64,000 nt of DNA, from assembly GCF_040802235.1 (NCBI RefSeq), contig NC_133174.1:134779213-134843212 (forward strand), in the 5' to 3' direction. Position numbers and translations under genes: made by a program. The notes below the pieces were generated by a model. That model had not been told where the DNA came from, did no database searches, and saw nothing but the letters and a program-made list of their open reading frames with translations. The DNA is from Manis javanica (taxonomy: Eukaryota; Chordata; Mammalia; Pholidota; Manidae). The number at the start of each line of letters is the position of its first letter. The stretch's first letter is position 1. Of this stretch, positions 10,102 through 21,269 are shown piece after piece.

Positions 10102-10624
10102 CTACGGTAATAATGCAGTATGAGAAGTCCACTGCATGTCATCCCGCTGTACCGCCTGCAGCATTGCCTTCAGTTGGGCCTGAACTTCAGCCAACTTCTG
10201 TTGGTCATAATAGCCACAAACATCCCATTGTCTGTAGCAATGGAGCGGGACGGGATAAATCACATGCTTCAGCTCCATCAAGGATGTTAGGTGCAGCAGA
10301 ACGCTCATGAGCATAGGCATTCTAATGGGGTTGGAGGCAAAGCTAAGCACACGGAGGCACGAACAGTCGCTCAGAGCTGGCAGGAGAGCAGAGAGAGTAG
10401 AATCAGTTAACAGGCAATTATTTATTTGCAGATGCTGCAGGGTACCTGAGGCCCTCTCCAGCAGAGCCTGGAAGGGCTCATGAGACTCTGAGAATATCTG
10501 GTTGTGACTGAGATTCAACTGCCTTAGGTGGGTGGCCTGAGAGCTCTGGGACAGGATGGTGACATCTATGCTAGAAAGTCCACAGTAAGACAGAGTCAGT
10601 GTCTTCAGCTGAGGTGGCAGCACG
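10102..10624 (-). pseudogene. PRAME-like coding exon 3 (copy A)
   Basis: Acceptor: TTCTCTCTGCAG|C. It encodes tandem LRRs (LKTLTLSYCGLS, LRQLNLSHNQI, LQHLQINNCLLT, LRVLSFASNPI), then the family signature ELKHVIYPVPLHCY. The stop TAG is at 10,104-10,102. The protein ends about 15-20 residues earlier than human PRAME and lacks its terminal CPHCGDRTFYDPE-type segment. Confidence 0.9.
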
Positions 10625-11533
10625 CTGCAGAGAGAAAAAAGAAAGGTTATTTCAGAAGAATGAGTGTTGGACCAGGGCAGTGAGCCCTAAATAACAGGCA
10701 CCTAAGATCCAGAATAAAATAATCTGCACATATCTTATTGCTTGGTTAGGTTTAGTCCCATCCCGGGCCCTCCCCAAGGGTCACTACTGTGCCTATTTTG
10801 CAACAGTCCTTAGTCATGTGGGCTTTGGAATCAAACTAAATATATTTGTGACCATGAGAAAGTTACTTTCCCACTCGAAGACACATGTTCTTTATCTTTA
10901 AAATGTGCACACCAGTAATTATTGTTACAGAGTTCTGCAGCAGATTAAATGAAAAAAAAAAACTGTATGCACTTAGGATATACAACATCATCAATGGCCA
11001 CTCCTTGTCACTTACATGGTGAGGACAGGTCTGGGAAGGCAGCCAACTGAAGGCTCCCTTTGACTGGTTCCCAGATGACGGCCCCTCCATTCAGTGTCTA
11101 AGCCCTGGGGAAAACACAGGAGCAAGAGGATCTGGCAGGGTTAACTACTGTGGCCAGTCCAGGGGGCTGTGCAGCAGTGTTACAGCGTAAGACTGTTTCC
11201 ATCTGAACGCCTCCTGTTGCTCACTAGAGAGCTGTAGACACCACCAGGACTGAGACTTTTACCAGTATACTTAGACACTCATCCTAGAGTCTACACATGG
11301 CTGTCTGAATGAATGAATGCACGAATGAGCACAGCTTCCTTTTCCAATCTTGTCATTCTCCTCACCATGAAGTACCTCTCTCCAGCCTGGCCAAATGCTA
11401 ATTCCCAGCACTTCCCATGCTAAGGCGGAACGAGAAATACTTTACAAGGAGCTTAGGAATATCTAAGCATGCTCTCTTCTCTTCTCTTACTCATGGGGTA
11501 AGCAGGGAACCCAGGTTCCTTCCACCAGCTCAC

Positions 11534-12136
11534 CTGAGAAGTCTGGGCAATCGATCTTTGAGGAACAAGGCATACAAGTCGAGCTCTTGGAGGTTGTCCA
11601 GCTGCCCAAGATAGTTGAGAAAAGTTTGGAAGTGTGTCTCCGTAAAACATGTAAAGCGGATGTTAGACACACGAAGGTTGTACAGGTGGACCGTCTGCGG
11701 CACACAAGTGTTTACTTCACTCAAAAGAGCCTCATCTACCTGAAGGTGAGCAATGCATTGTGGATCCAGAAACTGCAGCATACTTCTGTGGGCAGACATG
11801 TCAAAAATTTTCAAATGTCTGCAGCAGAGGTGCAAAGTCCCAGAGCTCTCCCTGAGTTTACTCTGCAGGAAGGAAACAAATTTCTGTGTTCTCACGGTTA
11901 GGCCAAGGGAGAGGTCTACCAGTAATTCCACAGATTGCGAGGCTGAGTGAGGCTCCGATTTTGAATTATCAAATCCCTGGCACCTGACATTATGCTGGGC
12001 TTCTTCTGTTCTAAGAGTAGAGTTCTGAGAGTAAGCACAAGACCAAAAGCAGGGCCGGAATGTGGTTCTGATCTCAGGGCATATTATCCTACAGTCCAGG
12101 CCCTGCCTCAAATCTAAGAGCCTCAGTTTTGGGGGC
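11534..12136 (-). pseudogene. PRAME-like coding exon 2 (copy A)
   Basis: 603 bp. Acceptor: CTCTCCTTACAG|G. Donor: CTCAG|GTGAGC. It joins exon 1 in phase to give W-PPKLRLLDLR, which aligns with the PRAME sequence WKLQVLDLRK. It carries VELLVDLSLG and LHLCCRHLKIFDM, the conserved PRAME middle region, and ends in an LRR (LQELDLYALFL). The exon is fully open; it is called a pseudogene only because of the exon 1 lesion. Confidence 0.9.
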
Positions 12137-12591
12137 CTGTAAGGAGAGGAGACAGAACACATGAGAGGTAGCCGATTGTAATGTAATCTCCCAAGATCAG
12201 TGTTGAGAAGGAACAATACCCTTTATCCCCGGTTTCTCACAGCATATGTCATTCACCAAGAATTCCTTTCCTAGAAAAGAACCTTTCGTTCTTTTCCCCC
12301 TACTTAGTTTACCTCTGGTCTTCTCCCACATCAATGCCCATGCGCTTCTTCTATGTGATTGCACTCAGGAGATAAACCCACCCATGGTATCCTCAGTCAC
12401 CTCTATTCTGTAATCAAGTCTGTGAGACATTAGAGTCGTTAAGGTGACCCCAAGTGTTGGACCAGTAGCCCCACAGAGATCTTCAGCATTCACTACTGGC
12501 TACTTCGGGAAGACTGTTAGGTATTCCCCTGCCCCAGGCTCCAGCACACTCTCCTGCTGACTCACTCTACCGCTACTGGATATAGTCTTAC

Positions 12592-12889
12592 CAGGAAGAA
12601 GAGTTCTGGGCAGAGAGGAGCTGCAGACCATCAATCATGGCTTCCAAGATGTCATAGTCTGACCCTTGTACACTCAGTGTCCCGATATGGAGACAGCGAA
12701 AGGGCCAAACCCTCACCATTGCCCTTAGTACCTCCTTATGCCTGCCCAAGAAGGCAGGAATGAACAGTGGAACAAAGAGGTCTCTTGGGAGCTCATCCAG
12801 GGCATGGATAGCAGCCTGCTCATTACTCAGCAGACTCTTTGCAGCAAGCTCTAGCAGAGTGCCTGTGGGGCTCCTTGTCCATCTTGAAC
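12592..12889 (-). pseudogene. PRAME-like coding exon 1 (copy A)
   Basis: Acceptor: CCCTGAAGCAG|G just upstream on the minus strand. Donor: TTCCTG|GTAAGA. It encodes the N-terminal PRAME helical region (LELAAKSLLSNEQAAIHALD and following). The one-base insertion near 12,867-12,870 disconnects it from its ATG. The apparent upstream extension to 12,944 starts at a TTG and is intron sequence. Confidence 0.88.
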
Positions 12890-13030
12890 CTGCTTCAGGG
12901 TAAAGAGTATTTAGAAATCCTAACAGGACATCCACAGCATCCAATGTCAGTTACAGAAAAAATATTTATTGAATAAATATATGGTGACCTCTAGTGACCC
13001 CTACTATAGGGATAGAATACAAATAGGCTT
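12890..13030 (-). other. Intron between the 5' exon and coding exon 1 (start of a 6.6-kb intron, copy A)
   Basis: This is the acceptor-side part of the intron. The polypyrimidine tract and CCCTGAAGCAG acceptor lie at about 12,890-12,915. The intron is inferred to extend to the donor at 19,535. Confidence 0.55.
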
Positions 13031-13092
13031 GTGTGTTTAGGTATGTGTGTGTGTGCACACACACACCACACAAAGACACACACACACACGAT
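13031..13092. repeat. TG/CA dinucleotide microsatellite (copy A)
   Basis: A TGTGTGTGTG run is followed directly by CACACACACA-type runs, interrupted by CCACACAAAGA. Copy B has the same locus at about 42,571-42,633 with small length differences. Confidence 0.9.
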
Positions 13093-14116
13093 AAAATGCC
13101 CCTGGAAATCACAAGTAAGTTAGCAGAATATGATGTTGACCACGAAGCTGTCTTCCTCCCATTACATTTCCTCCCAAAAGGATACCGACCAATCAGAAAG
13201 AAAATGTAAATCTACACAAAAGCCACAATCTGATCATTACTTTCACATAGAAAATGTGCATAGTTCAACGTAATTGGGAGTAACAAAAATCGTGAAATTC
13301 CAGCACACAGGCTGTCACACTCCCATCACTAGGCTTCCTGGTGTGCAAACAGAGAACTAGAAAAGCTGTAAGACAGACAGATGGAGGAAAATGGTGAGGG
13401 CTTAAACTTCATCTAAAACTGCAGCAGAATAAGTCTGAAAATACTGAAACGGTGTCCTGGAAGGTGAGATTTGGACCTACAGGGAAAGGAATCTGGAATA
13501 GGAGCATTTAAATGGTAAGGAGGGTATAAAGGTGAAGTCGTTGAAAGACGTAACTTCTAGGGAATAAGAAAGTCAAGGAGCAAAGGAGAAGCATCCCAGA
13601 CACTTGGGTAATGGGGAAAATGAAGGATCTTCCAAGACATAAGAGAACCACAAATCAGAGCAATCACAGCTTCTCCCTCCCTTATCAAAACAAAATAAAT
13701 AAAGGATCTGGACTTTGCTATACTGACACAATAACATCACTAAAGTAGAAATCTTGGCAAAAAACACAACATCATACACATGAGCAGAAGGAAGGGGAAT
13801 CCTACATGCAACCATTACAAAAAAAAAAAAGTTGAGGAAAAAAATTTCACACATATGAAACAACCATAAAGCAGGAGACTGTAAGCCAACACTCCAAACA
13901 GAATTGCACTCAAACAAGCATTTGAGGATATGACACCTGCTTGAACCAGAATCCTTTTAAAACTATAAAAACAGAGGTGAACCAAAAGTAAGTCTGAAGT
14001 TGAGATTTTCCATCCCAGCTAGAGTGTCCTTCAAATATCACAGCCTATAGAGAAAGTTTTTCAACACATAGGAACTTGGGAATTCGGCACCCCTCAGCGC
14101 TTTCTGAGGTATCTAC

Positions 14117-14340
14117 TAGAGCAGGCTTTGCAAACTGCACCCCATTGTGCCAAATCAAGCCCATCGCTTGATTTTGTAAATAAAGTTTTATTGGAACAAA
14201 GACGCAATCAATCGTTGATGTATTGTCTATAAACGCTTTTGCACTGCAATGGCAAGGCTGAGTAGCTGTGACAGAGAAGCTGTGGCCCACATACTTAAAA
14301 ACATTTACTATATGCCTCCTCACAGGCTCATTGCCAAGAA
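14117..14340 (+). mobile_element. hAT-type non-autonomous DNA transposon remnant (copy A)
   Basis: GCAGGCTTTGCAAACTGC, then TTGTAAATAAAGTTTTATTG, then ATGTATTGTCTATAAACGCT, then AGCTGTGACAGAGAAGCTGT and AAAACATTTACTATATG follow the order of the common mammalian element whose consensus reads '...GCAAACTACAGCCC ... TTTTATTGGAACACAGCC ... TATTGTCTATGGCTGC ... ATTTACTATCTGGCCC'. I recognise the family but not its exact name. Confidence 0.75.
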
Positions 14341-14659
14341 TCTTCTAAAAGATGAATTGGGATTGTGATCCCCTATGTGATGATGGAAAACGTCACCAAA
14401 ATATCTGATGGTGAGCATGTTACAGCTAATACCAAAATCTAGGTGGTGGAAAAGGTGGGAAGACTAATGCAGAAATGCTTCAATATTGTGAAAACACAGA
14501 AGTTGTGCAATTAAACATGAGAGAAAGCAGAAGAATAGAACAAAAGACACTTAAACATTTTGTCATAATGCAGTAGGTGAGTTTTAAATAATACTGGGTG
14601 GTGCAGAAGAATGGACCAGACAGGAAAGAGTTCAGAAAACAGGGTAGTTCAGGATGAGT

Positions 14660-17560
14660 TTTTTAAAAGCAGTTAACATGACAAAGGACACATGTTGATG
14701 ATAAAAGCCAAGATTCACAATGAAAATGTAACACTTAGGAATATTTGTACACTTAATAACACAGCAAACACTTTTATGAAGCAAAAAGGCAAGGAGACAT
14801 AGATAAAAATATGGTAAAAACGGTTGATTTAATAAATTAATTAGTATAAGACAGATCAAGTAGTATAAAAAATTGGGATGGGATGTAGCAAATCTAAACA
14901 ACATAATAAACTATATGTGTACACATATATGCTCTGACAATAGAGAGTATATTTTCTTGTCAAAATTGATACAAATTGAACAGGGATGGCATCATTTACT
15001 TCCATAAATTAGAAATAGACCAAATAGTCCTCCTTATCACAAAGCACAAAAAGTTAAAATTAGAACTACCTCAAAGAGTCCTTTCTAATCACGAAGCAAT
15101 AAAAGTTAAAATTACTAACACAAACTGACAACAGAAAGGCTTTTCTACCAGGAAAGTGTTTCTGGTTTAAAATTTTTTTGCGTTAAAGAGGAGAATTAAA
15201 TTAAAGTTACACAAACTATGTATCAGGATCTATGGGATACACGTAAAGTAGTGATCACAGGCAAAATCGGAGTGCTAAAGACTTTTACAAGAAAAAGTGG
15301 AAGAATGAAAATAAATATTGAACAGAAAAAAGAAATTCCTGTGCAACCTCTTTGCAAATAACTTTGAAAATCTACACGAAGTAGATATTGTCCTAGAGAA
15401 ATTCAGACTAACAAAATGCTAACTCTAGTGTTAAAAAGGAGAAATATGCCAATTTTCATAGAAGAAATAAAGTTATTACGCAATTACGCCCAAGTAGCAT
15501 CTTGCTTAGGTGGTCTTACACGTGAATTCCAGTAAAGTATCAAGGGTGCCACAGGACCAATGGCCTCTCTATAAATTATTCAGTAACATTAGAAAGAAAG
15601 GAAAAGTCCCTAACTCCTCCTATGAAGCAAGTATGACACTGATAGGTAAAATGTAGATATGAAATCCTAAATAAAACATTAGCAAACATCCAACAATAAT
15701 ACATTAAGAAACTAATACACTGCGACCAAGTGGGATTTATTCCATTAATACAAAGTTGGCTCTATATTAGGAATTCCATTTATATCACTCATGGTAGTAA
15801 CATAGTTAAGGACAACCAGAGATGCTGAACAACCCTTTGGGAAACTTCAACACCGATACATGTTAAGAAAAGAAAAACGTCTAGAAAATAGGCGGCAGGG
15901 GATGTTTTCTAAACACGAAAGAAGATACATAATTAATTCCTAATGCCAGTATTTTATTAAATGGGGAACCACTGGAGGCAAGGAACGGATGCCCACTCCT
16001 TTATTCCTACTCAGTCTTGTGCTATAAGTATTCGTCAGTTGACAAGAGAAAGCTATCAGATTTATAAGAACGGAGAATAAGAGGTACAGCCGTCTCTGTG
16101 TCCCAGCCAGTGATACTACAGTATAGCTGCCCATCCAACAGAACAATGACACATTAACTGAAACAATAATCAAAATCAGTGCGGGCGCAGCACCTATAGC
16201 TAACATAAAAGAATCAATAGTCTTGGGATATAACCACACAAAAACCCAGTGGAGAGAACATATTGGGAGGGAAGATCCCATATATGACAGCAACACATAA
16301 GATTAAATGTACAGGTATAAACTTAGCAAGAACATCGATACAAGGAAAGGTTTTTCCAAATGACAAGGAATTGTCATTGCATCTATACAACGAAAACGTT
16401 TTCCTTTGTGACAGTGAGTAAATGAAAAGACAGTCACTGTCCATGGGCAGAATAGTTCAACATTCAAAATATGTCAATTCTCCCTTAGTTAATTTATAGA
16501 TTGAATAAAATCTCAAAAATAGCAGCAAACATTGTTATGGAGTAAGACAAGTTGATAATAAAGTTCATAGTTTAAAAAATGCAAGAACACCAAGGATATA
16601 AATGAAAAAGAAAACCTACGAGAGGGGAGGAATGATACCAGACATTCAAGCACGGTGTAAAGCCTCTGCAATTACAACATCATAGCACTGGTACCTGGAC
16701 AGATACACAGCCGAATGGAATAGAAGAGAAAACACAGAGATGTACCCAGGTACATACAGAAATTCTAGTATTAAAAAAGGGGGGGGGGGTGCATGTAACG
16801 TCACTGGGGCAAAGCAAAGATGCACATTTAATAAATGGTGCTGGATCAACTGAGACATTTAGAGAAAAATAACGGTAGATTCATATCACACACCTTGCAG
16901 AAAATAAACTGCAATGATGTTAGGGATTTAAACATAAAAAAATGAAATCACAGGTTCTTGAGGAAAATAATGCAGAACTTTTCTTTCACCTCAGTGTAGG
17001 GAAAGGCTTTCTAACTGTGACTCAAATTAGGAGGCCGTGAAAGACAAGAACGATTAATTTGACTGTACAAAAATTTTTTAAATATTTGACAAACACATCC
17101 TAAATAAATCAAAAGGAAACTGAGAAACTGAGACAGAGGACTTGCAGCATACACCATGGACAAATGGGTAACGTCCCAAATATATAGAGAACTTTTAAAT
17201 ATTGAAGGACAAAGGGCTAAAAGTTCTGTCAAAAATGAGAAAATGATATGAACAGATGATTCACAAAATATATATCACGGTCCTCAAAGACATGACGATT
17301 CAAACTTGCAATCACACAAATGAATATTAAAACACAAAAGTGACCCTTTGGGTAGAAGACATTTTTGACTCTGAATTGTGCTAATGATTCCCATACCCAA
17401 CAATTAAATGAACAATTTGAATCAATCAGGGTGGGGGCACGTCCCAAACTCAAATACAAAGAGCAAGATATGAACCCAACCATATTGTAAATGACTATCT
17501 TTACCACACTGAGAAGTGAGGAAGAAAACAGCTAAGCTAAGAAACTGAAAGGGGCTCCCA
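14660..17560 (+). mobile_element. Ancient L1 (ORF2 region), copy A intron
   Basis: This is a heavily diverged L1 in plus orientation. Landmarks in ORF2 order include CCAAGTGGGATTTATTCC (15,727, reverse transcriptase), a GATGCCCACTCCTTTATTCC-like stretch (about 15,987), ACCTGGACAGATACACAGCC (16,691), AATAAATGGTGCTGGATCAAC (16,829) and CCAAATATATAGAGAACTTT (17,176). The frame is destroyed. It sits in the first intron of the PRAME-like gene, antisense to it, and is shared with copy B. Confidence 0.85.
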
Positions 17561-19535
17561 ATGACCAGAGCTGGAACAATTCAAGGAAAAAAATTAATCA
17601 CGATCTAATTTGACTATAACTGATAATGTATCATGGTTGTCTGTGAGTCCAGAATGATAAAAATAATTTCAATAAGTTATCTGAATCAATAATTTGAGAT
17701 AAATTTTGAAAAAAACTCGAAAAGTATAAATAAATGGGGGAGAAAGGATGGCTCTTCAGAATTCTAATAAGTAAATGTGAAAGGAATGAGGACAATAGGA
17801 AGTCAGCATTAGGTCATAACTGTTGTAGGCGAGATTCCCCAGATGGATTCTAAAAGCAGTGAGTAAACGTCTGAGAAGAAACAGGTATTTTCATAGCCTC
17901 AAAGTGTTTCCTACACAAGTTGATAAAGTATTTGTCATTAACAATGGGAAAACAGCAGTATTACCTGGAGCAACATAATTGCCACCACCTCCATCAAGTG
18001 ATCAAGATGAACACCAGCAGTAGCAAGTACAACATAGAGACCCCGTGTGCCCTCACATGATGCGCGTACAAAGGGAGCAAAACCACTTTGGCGGTTTCAT
18101 GGTATAAGCCCTAAAATCATTAAGGCCCACTGATATACACACCTTGACATCTGGGGAAAACCCAGAGGACCTCGAATGGCCTAACCACAAGTTGCTCCGT
18201 ATTGTTTTCCCACAAAGAAGGTTCCCTGGCCAAAGAACCTTCTTATCATGGGAACTAGGCACAGTGCCTGCTTACCTCTGAGCAGTCAGTTTCCATTCCC
18301 AACCAGCCCACACAGTGATTCAAACAAGCCGATCGCATCGTCCCACGGGAACCAAGGATCACTTCATCCTCTCGTTACTATGAACACTGCCCCCAACAGC
18401 CCTTGGTTTTCACTCTCTTCCAGAGCATGACACCTGCGAGGCACTACCTGGTGTGTAGCGTCCTCCTCGCCCAGGGGCTGAGTAAATGTTATTAATAAAC
18501 TGCTAGGGATGTCACCTGCTCAGTGACGGGTGTCATGTGTTTGGCCATCCTGATAACACTACGATGGAAAGTCCCCCATCCCCTGTGGACATAAACAGTA
18601 ATTCCTGCCCAAATGAGTAACTTAAATCTAATCTTAAGAAAATATCAGGCAAACCCAAATTGGCAGACATTCCATAAAATACCTGACTAGTATATGCTCT
18701 TCAAAAGCATCAGGGATGTGAAAGACCCAGAAAGATTGAGGAATCGTCAGCCTGCAGGACACTAAGGTGAAATGATGGCCAAATGCCCTGGCGGTATCCT
18801 GGAATAGGAAAAGGACATTAATCGTACAACTGGTGTAATTAAAATAAAGTATGTCATTTGTTAATAGTATTACATCAATGTTAATTTCCTGGTTTTGATC
18901 ATCCTTCCTTGGTGTTGTAAACTGGGAACCTTAGGGAAATCTGGGTAAAGACACTCTGTGCCATTTTCTGCTACCTTAACATGCATCGAAAATTATTCAA
19001 AATAAGGAATTAAAAAATACAATGTCAGTGGTTAAAGACATACTTAGGCTATAAATCACATGGTTTAATATAATTGGCCAGCTGAAACACAGCAAGGAAG
19101 ACAGTAGGATAAAAGCTCACAGCACCTCACCCATTAAAAAATGAATTCAAACTGCTTTGTGAGCCCATTTTAAGGAAGGAAGCTGCATTCATGCCCAGGA
19201 TGTACCTGAATACTTACTTATTTGATCTCCACAGGGGAAAAGCATTTTAATTTAAGGTCTGGGACAGCAACAGTAATCTAAACAAAACTAAGATGCAAAG
19301 GAGAAATACGCTTTGTTTTAAGAAGATAAAGGCTGTTAGATTCTGAGGAGACAGTGTGAATTTATTAGCGATACAATAGAAGCGAACCACATGTAAGAAT
19401 AGGGGGATATGGAGAGAGCGGAGAGGAAAGTGGTTCCAATCTGACTGGATCTCCTTTCTTATTAATCTCCAAACCTCGTGGGTAATTTAGGCTGATAGAG
19501 GTGTGATTTATCAAGAGAAGAATGGTGTAACATAC
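17561..19535. other. Intron sequence without recognised gene (copy A)
   Basis: Shared with copy B. Bases 18,420-18,500 resemble the end of an L2/MIR-type element (GGGCTGAGTAAATGTTATTAATAAA). Otherwise I see no exon, RNA gene or clear repeat. Confidence 0.5.
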
Positions 19536-19850
19536 CTACTTGCTAGGAGAGTTGGAGAAAACCAGGGAACCACCCAAGACCTCAGCAGCGGGAGCCACTT
19601 GCTTCCTCTCAGGAGGCTGCGGCAAAAGAACACCCGCCTCGGCGGTGCGCGCAGTCTCAACGGCTCTTCTCGAGGTTAAACAGGTCGGAAGAGAACTTCT
19701 ATTGGCGGACCATAGGTCAGGTGACCCCCTCCTAGTCAAACAACTCTGGGCTGGGAGGCGGGGCCAGACTCATGACCCGCCTCCAGGGACTCCGTTCCAC
19801 TGAGCGCGCAGGGGTGAAAGGTCCGTGTTCGCGCGGCCCCGCCATCTTGG
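19536..19850 (-). other. Probable 5' non-coding first exon of the PRAME-like gene (copy A)
   Basis: Reading minus, the GC-rich segment ends in AAGTAG|GTATGT, a good donor at 19,535-19,530. It would splice over 6.6 kb to the acceptor at 12,890. The exon 5' end is inferred from the promoter motif near 19,841. A short upstream open frame starts at the ATG inside that motif and ends at 19,732. There is no transcript evidence. Confidence 0.5.
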
Positions 19851-19880
19851 ATCCCATTGGGTAGAAAGTGAAGAATGGAG
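19560..19880 (-). promoter_or_regulatory. CpG-rich promoter region with YY1/TISU-type motif (copy A)
   Basis: An isolated CpG-rich patch in otherwise AT-rich DNA, with several CGCG and GGCGG motifs. On the minus strand, CAAGATGGCGGG at about 19,839-19,849 matches the TISU/YY1 element (SAASATGGCGGC) in all but the last base. In known genes this element marks a TATA-less start site in the sense orientation, here pointing toward the PRAME-like exons. Confidence 0.6.
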
Positions 19881-21265
19881 CATCCACGTCAGGACAAGTT
19901 CCTTGAAGATCAGAGGCAATTAAGAAAAAGAAGAAAGAAAGGAAGTGAAGCACGCTGTCGCTGCATGTGGCCTGGGCACCGCCTGGCCATGGTTTCTACC
20001 AGGCCACGTCTCAAACCCAGAGGTCCAATGTCCAAATGTATCAGCTATGCAACAAGGGGCTTTAGTATGAAAATGAGCAGCCAGTTGATGGCAAAATCTG
20101 TGAGATTAGCTCCCTGGTGATAGGGCTTTATTTACCACGTGGAAGATAGGTGATCTCGGCCAGGTACACTGACCCTTCATAGACTCCATTATCCATCTTC
20201 AAAATGCCACTGGCAGTTGAGGTGACCTCATCAGGCTGTTGGGGTTTCAAGCCCCGTCAATACTACTTACCATATGTGGTGTAAGGACAGTATAAATCTT
20301 TGACTCTTCACAGTCGGAGATGGACAGCTAAAGTGCTTTAGGGGTCCAGAGAAGGTCCTAAACAACTCGAGGCACGGATCATTCGAAACCATGTACTCCC
20401 TCCCTCCAAGGACAGGGCATGAGCCCAGCCTAACGTCTCCTCAACAGGAAACAGCCAAGGGGCCAGATTAGAGTCCCACTTGCCCTGAGGGGAAACGGGC
20501 AGGCTGGGATGATAAAGCACATCACAGCTTTCTGTAGGCAGAGTATTGCTTGGTGCAGATCACAACAGCAGAATGGTTTCCAAAGCAGAATCTTAAGGTA
20601 AAGTTTTCTTCCCCCACCCCCCTTATATATCCTAACAGAATTTTGGAAACAGCCCTCTCACATTTTTCATTGGGAAAGGATTCAGTCCCTGGTATATTGT
20701 ACATTTTGTATGTGCTTTGAGTATCCGTTTTTTAATCTTGGCGCTACAGTCTTACTTCACTCAGTTTATGGGAAAACGTCTGCATGTTACTTAACTGGAA
20801 ATAGTCCTCGCTGAAAAACAAATTCAAATGTGATCAGAAGTACCTTTCATTCCTGAAAGTCTGATTTCATTTTTCAACTTCAGTAATTGGACAAATGACT
20901 CTCTGTTCTATCTTTCTTCTGAATCCTAACATTTGTAGGCGGATGGTAAGAAAGTTGGATAAAAGCAACCCCTTTTGCTGTCTCAAGACTATGCCTCAGG
21001 AATCTGAGCCATGTCAATAAAAGATGCACTAGGTGTTTCTTCCCCTGGAAGAATGCAGCATAGATTCACGATGGGGATGAACATTATTCTTTTGTAAAAA
21101 AAAATAAATAAAGATATTTTAACTTTGTGTCTGGAGGTATTGTACATTCACATGCAATTGTAAGAAACAACGCATAGAGGCCCTATGGACACTTTGTCCA
21201 CTTCCCCCAAAGATGACATATTACAAAATGGTATTAGAGCAAGGATATTGACCCTGATAGTACCC
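19881..21265. other. No recognised gene (copy A, upstream of PRAME promoter)
   Basis: Shared with copy B 49,430-50,820. It includes a minus-strand frame without ATG at about 20,133-20,264 (contains GSVYLAEITYLPRGK, then a stop) that I could not match to a family, and an A-rich patch at 21,096-21,118. Confidence 0.45.
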
Positions 21266-21269
21266 ACTG

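Larger units (their letters stand above)
10102..12889 (-). pseudogene. PRAME-family leucine-rich-repeat gene, copy A (start-proximal frameshift)
   Basis: There are three coding exons on the minus strand: 12592-12889, 11534-12136 and 10102-10624, all with consensus splice sites. PRAME-family proteins are germline- and tumour-expressed LRR proteins, several acting as substrate receptors of cullin-2 ubiquitin ligases. Family hallmarks are LLELAAKSLL, DELPRDLFVPLF, VWPFRCL, LCCRHLKIF and VIYPVPL. The start ATG (12,882-12,880) is followed within six codons by an extra G (a GGGG run at 12,867-12,870, where copy B has GGG), which shifts the frame and soon meets a stop. No other in-frame ATG precedes AMVRVW about 50 residues later. 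The rest of the reading frame is open, so loss is recent; a sequencing or assembly error in the G run is the main alternative. Confidence 0.88.

Noticed and set aside
12900-12944. An apparent N-terminal extension of the copy-A PRAME-like exon (starting MDAVDV)
   Set aside because: The first codon is TTG, and the segment lies upstream of a consensus acceptor, so it is intron that happens to be open after the one-base insertion.
20133-20264. A possible exon reading GSVYLAEITYLPRGK on the minus strand
   Set aside because: No ATG, no clear splice sites and no recognised family; conservation between A and B only reflects the recent duplication.
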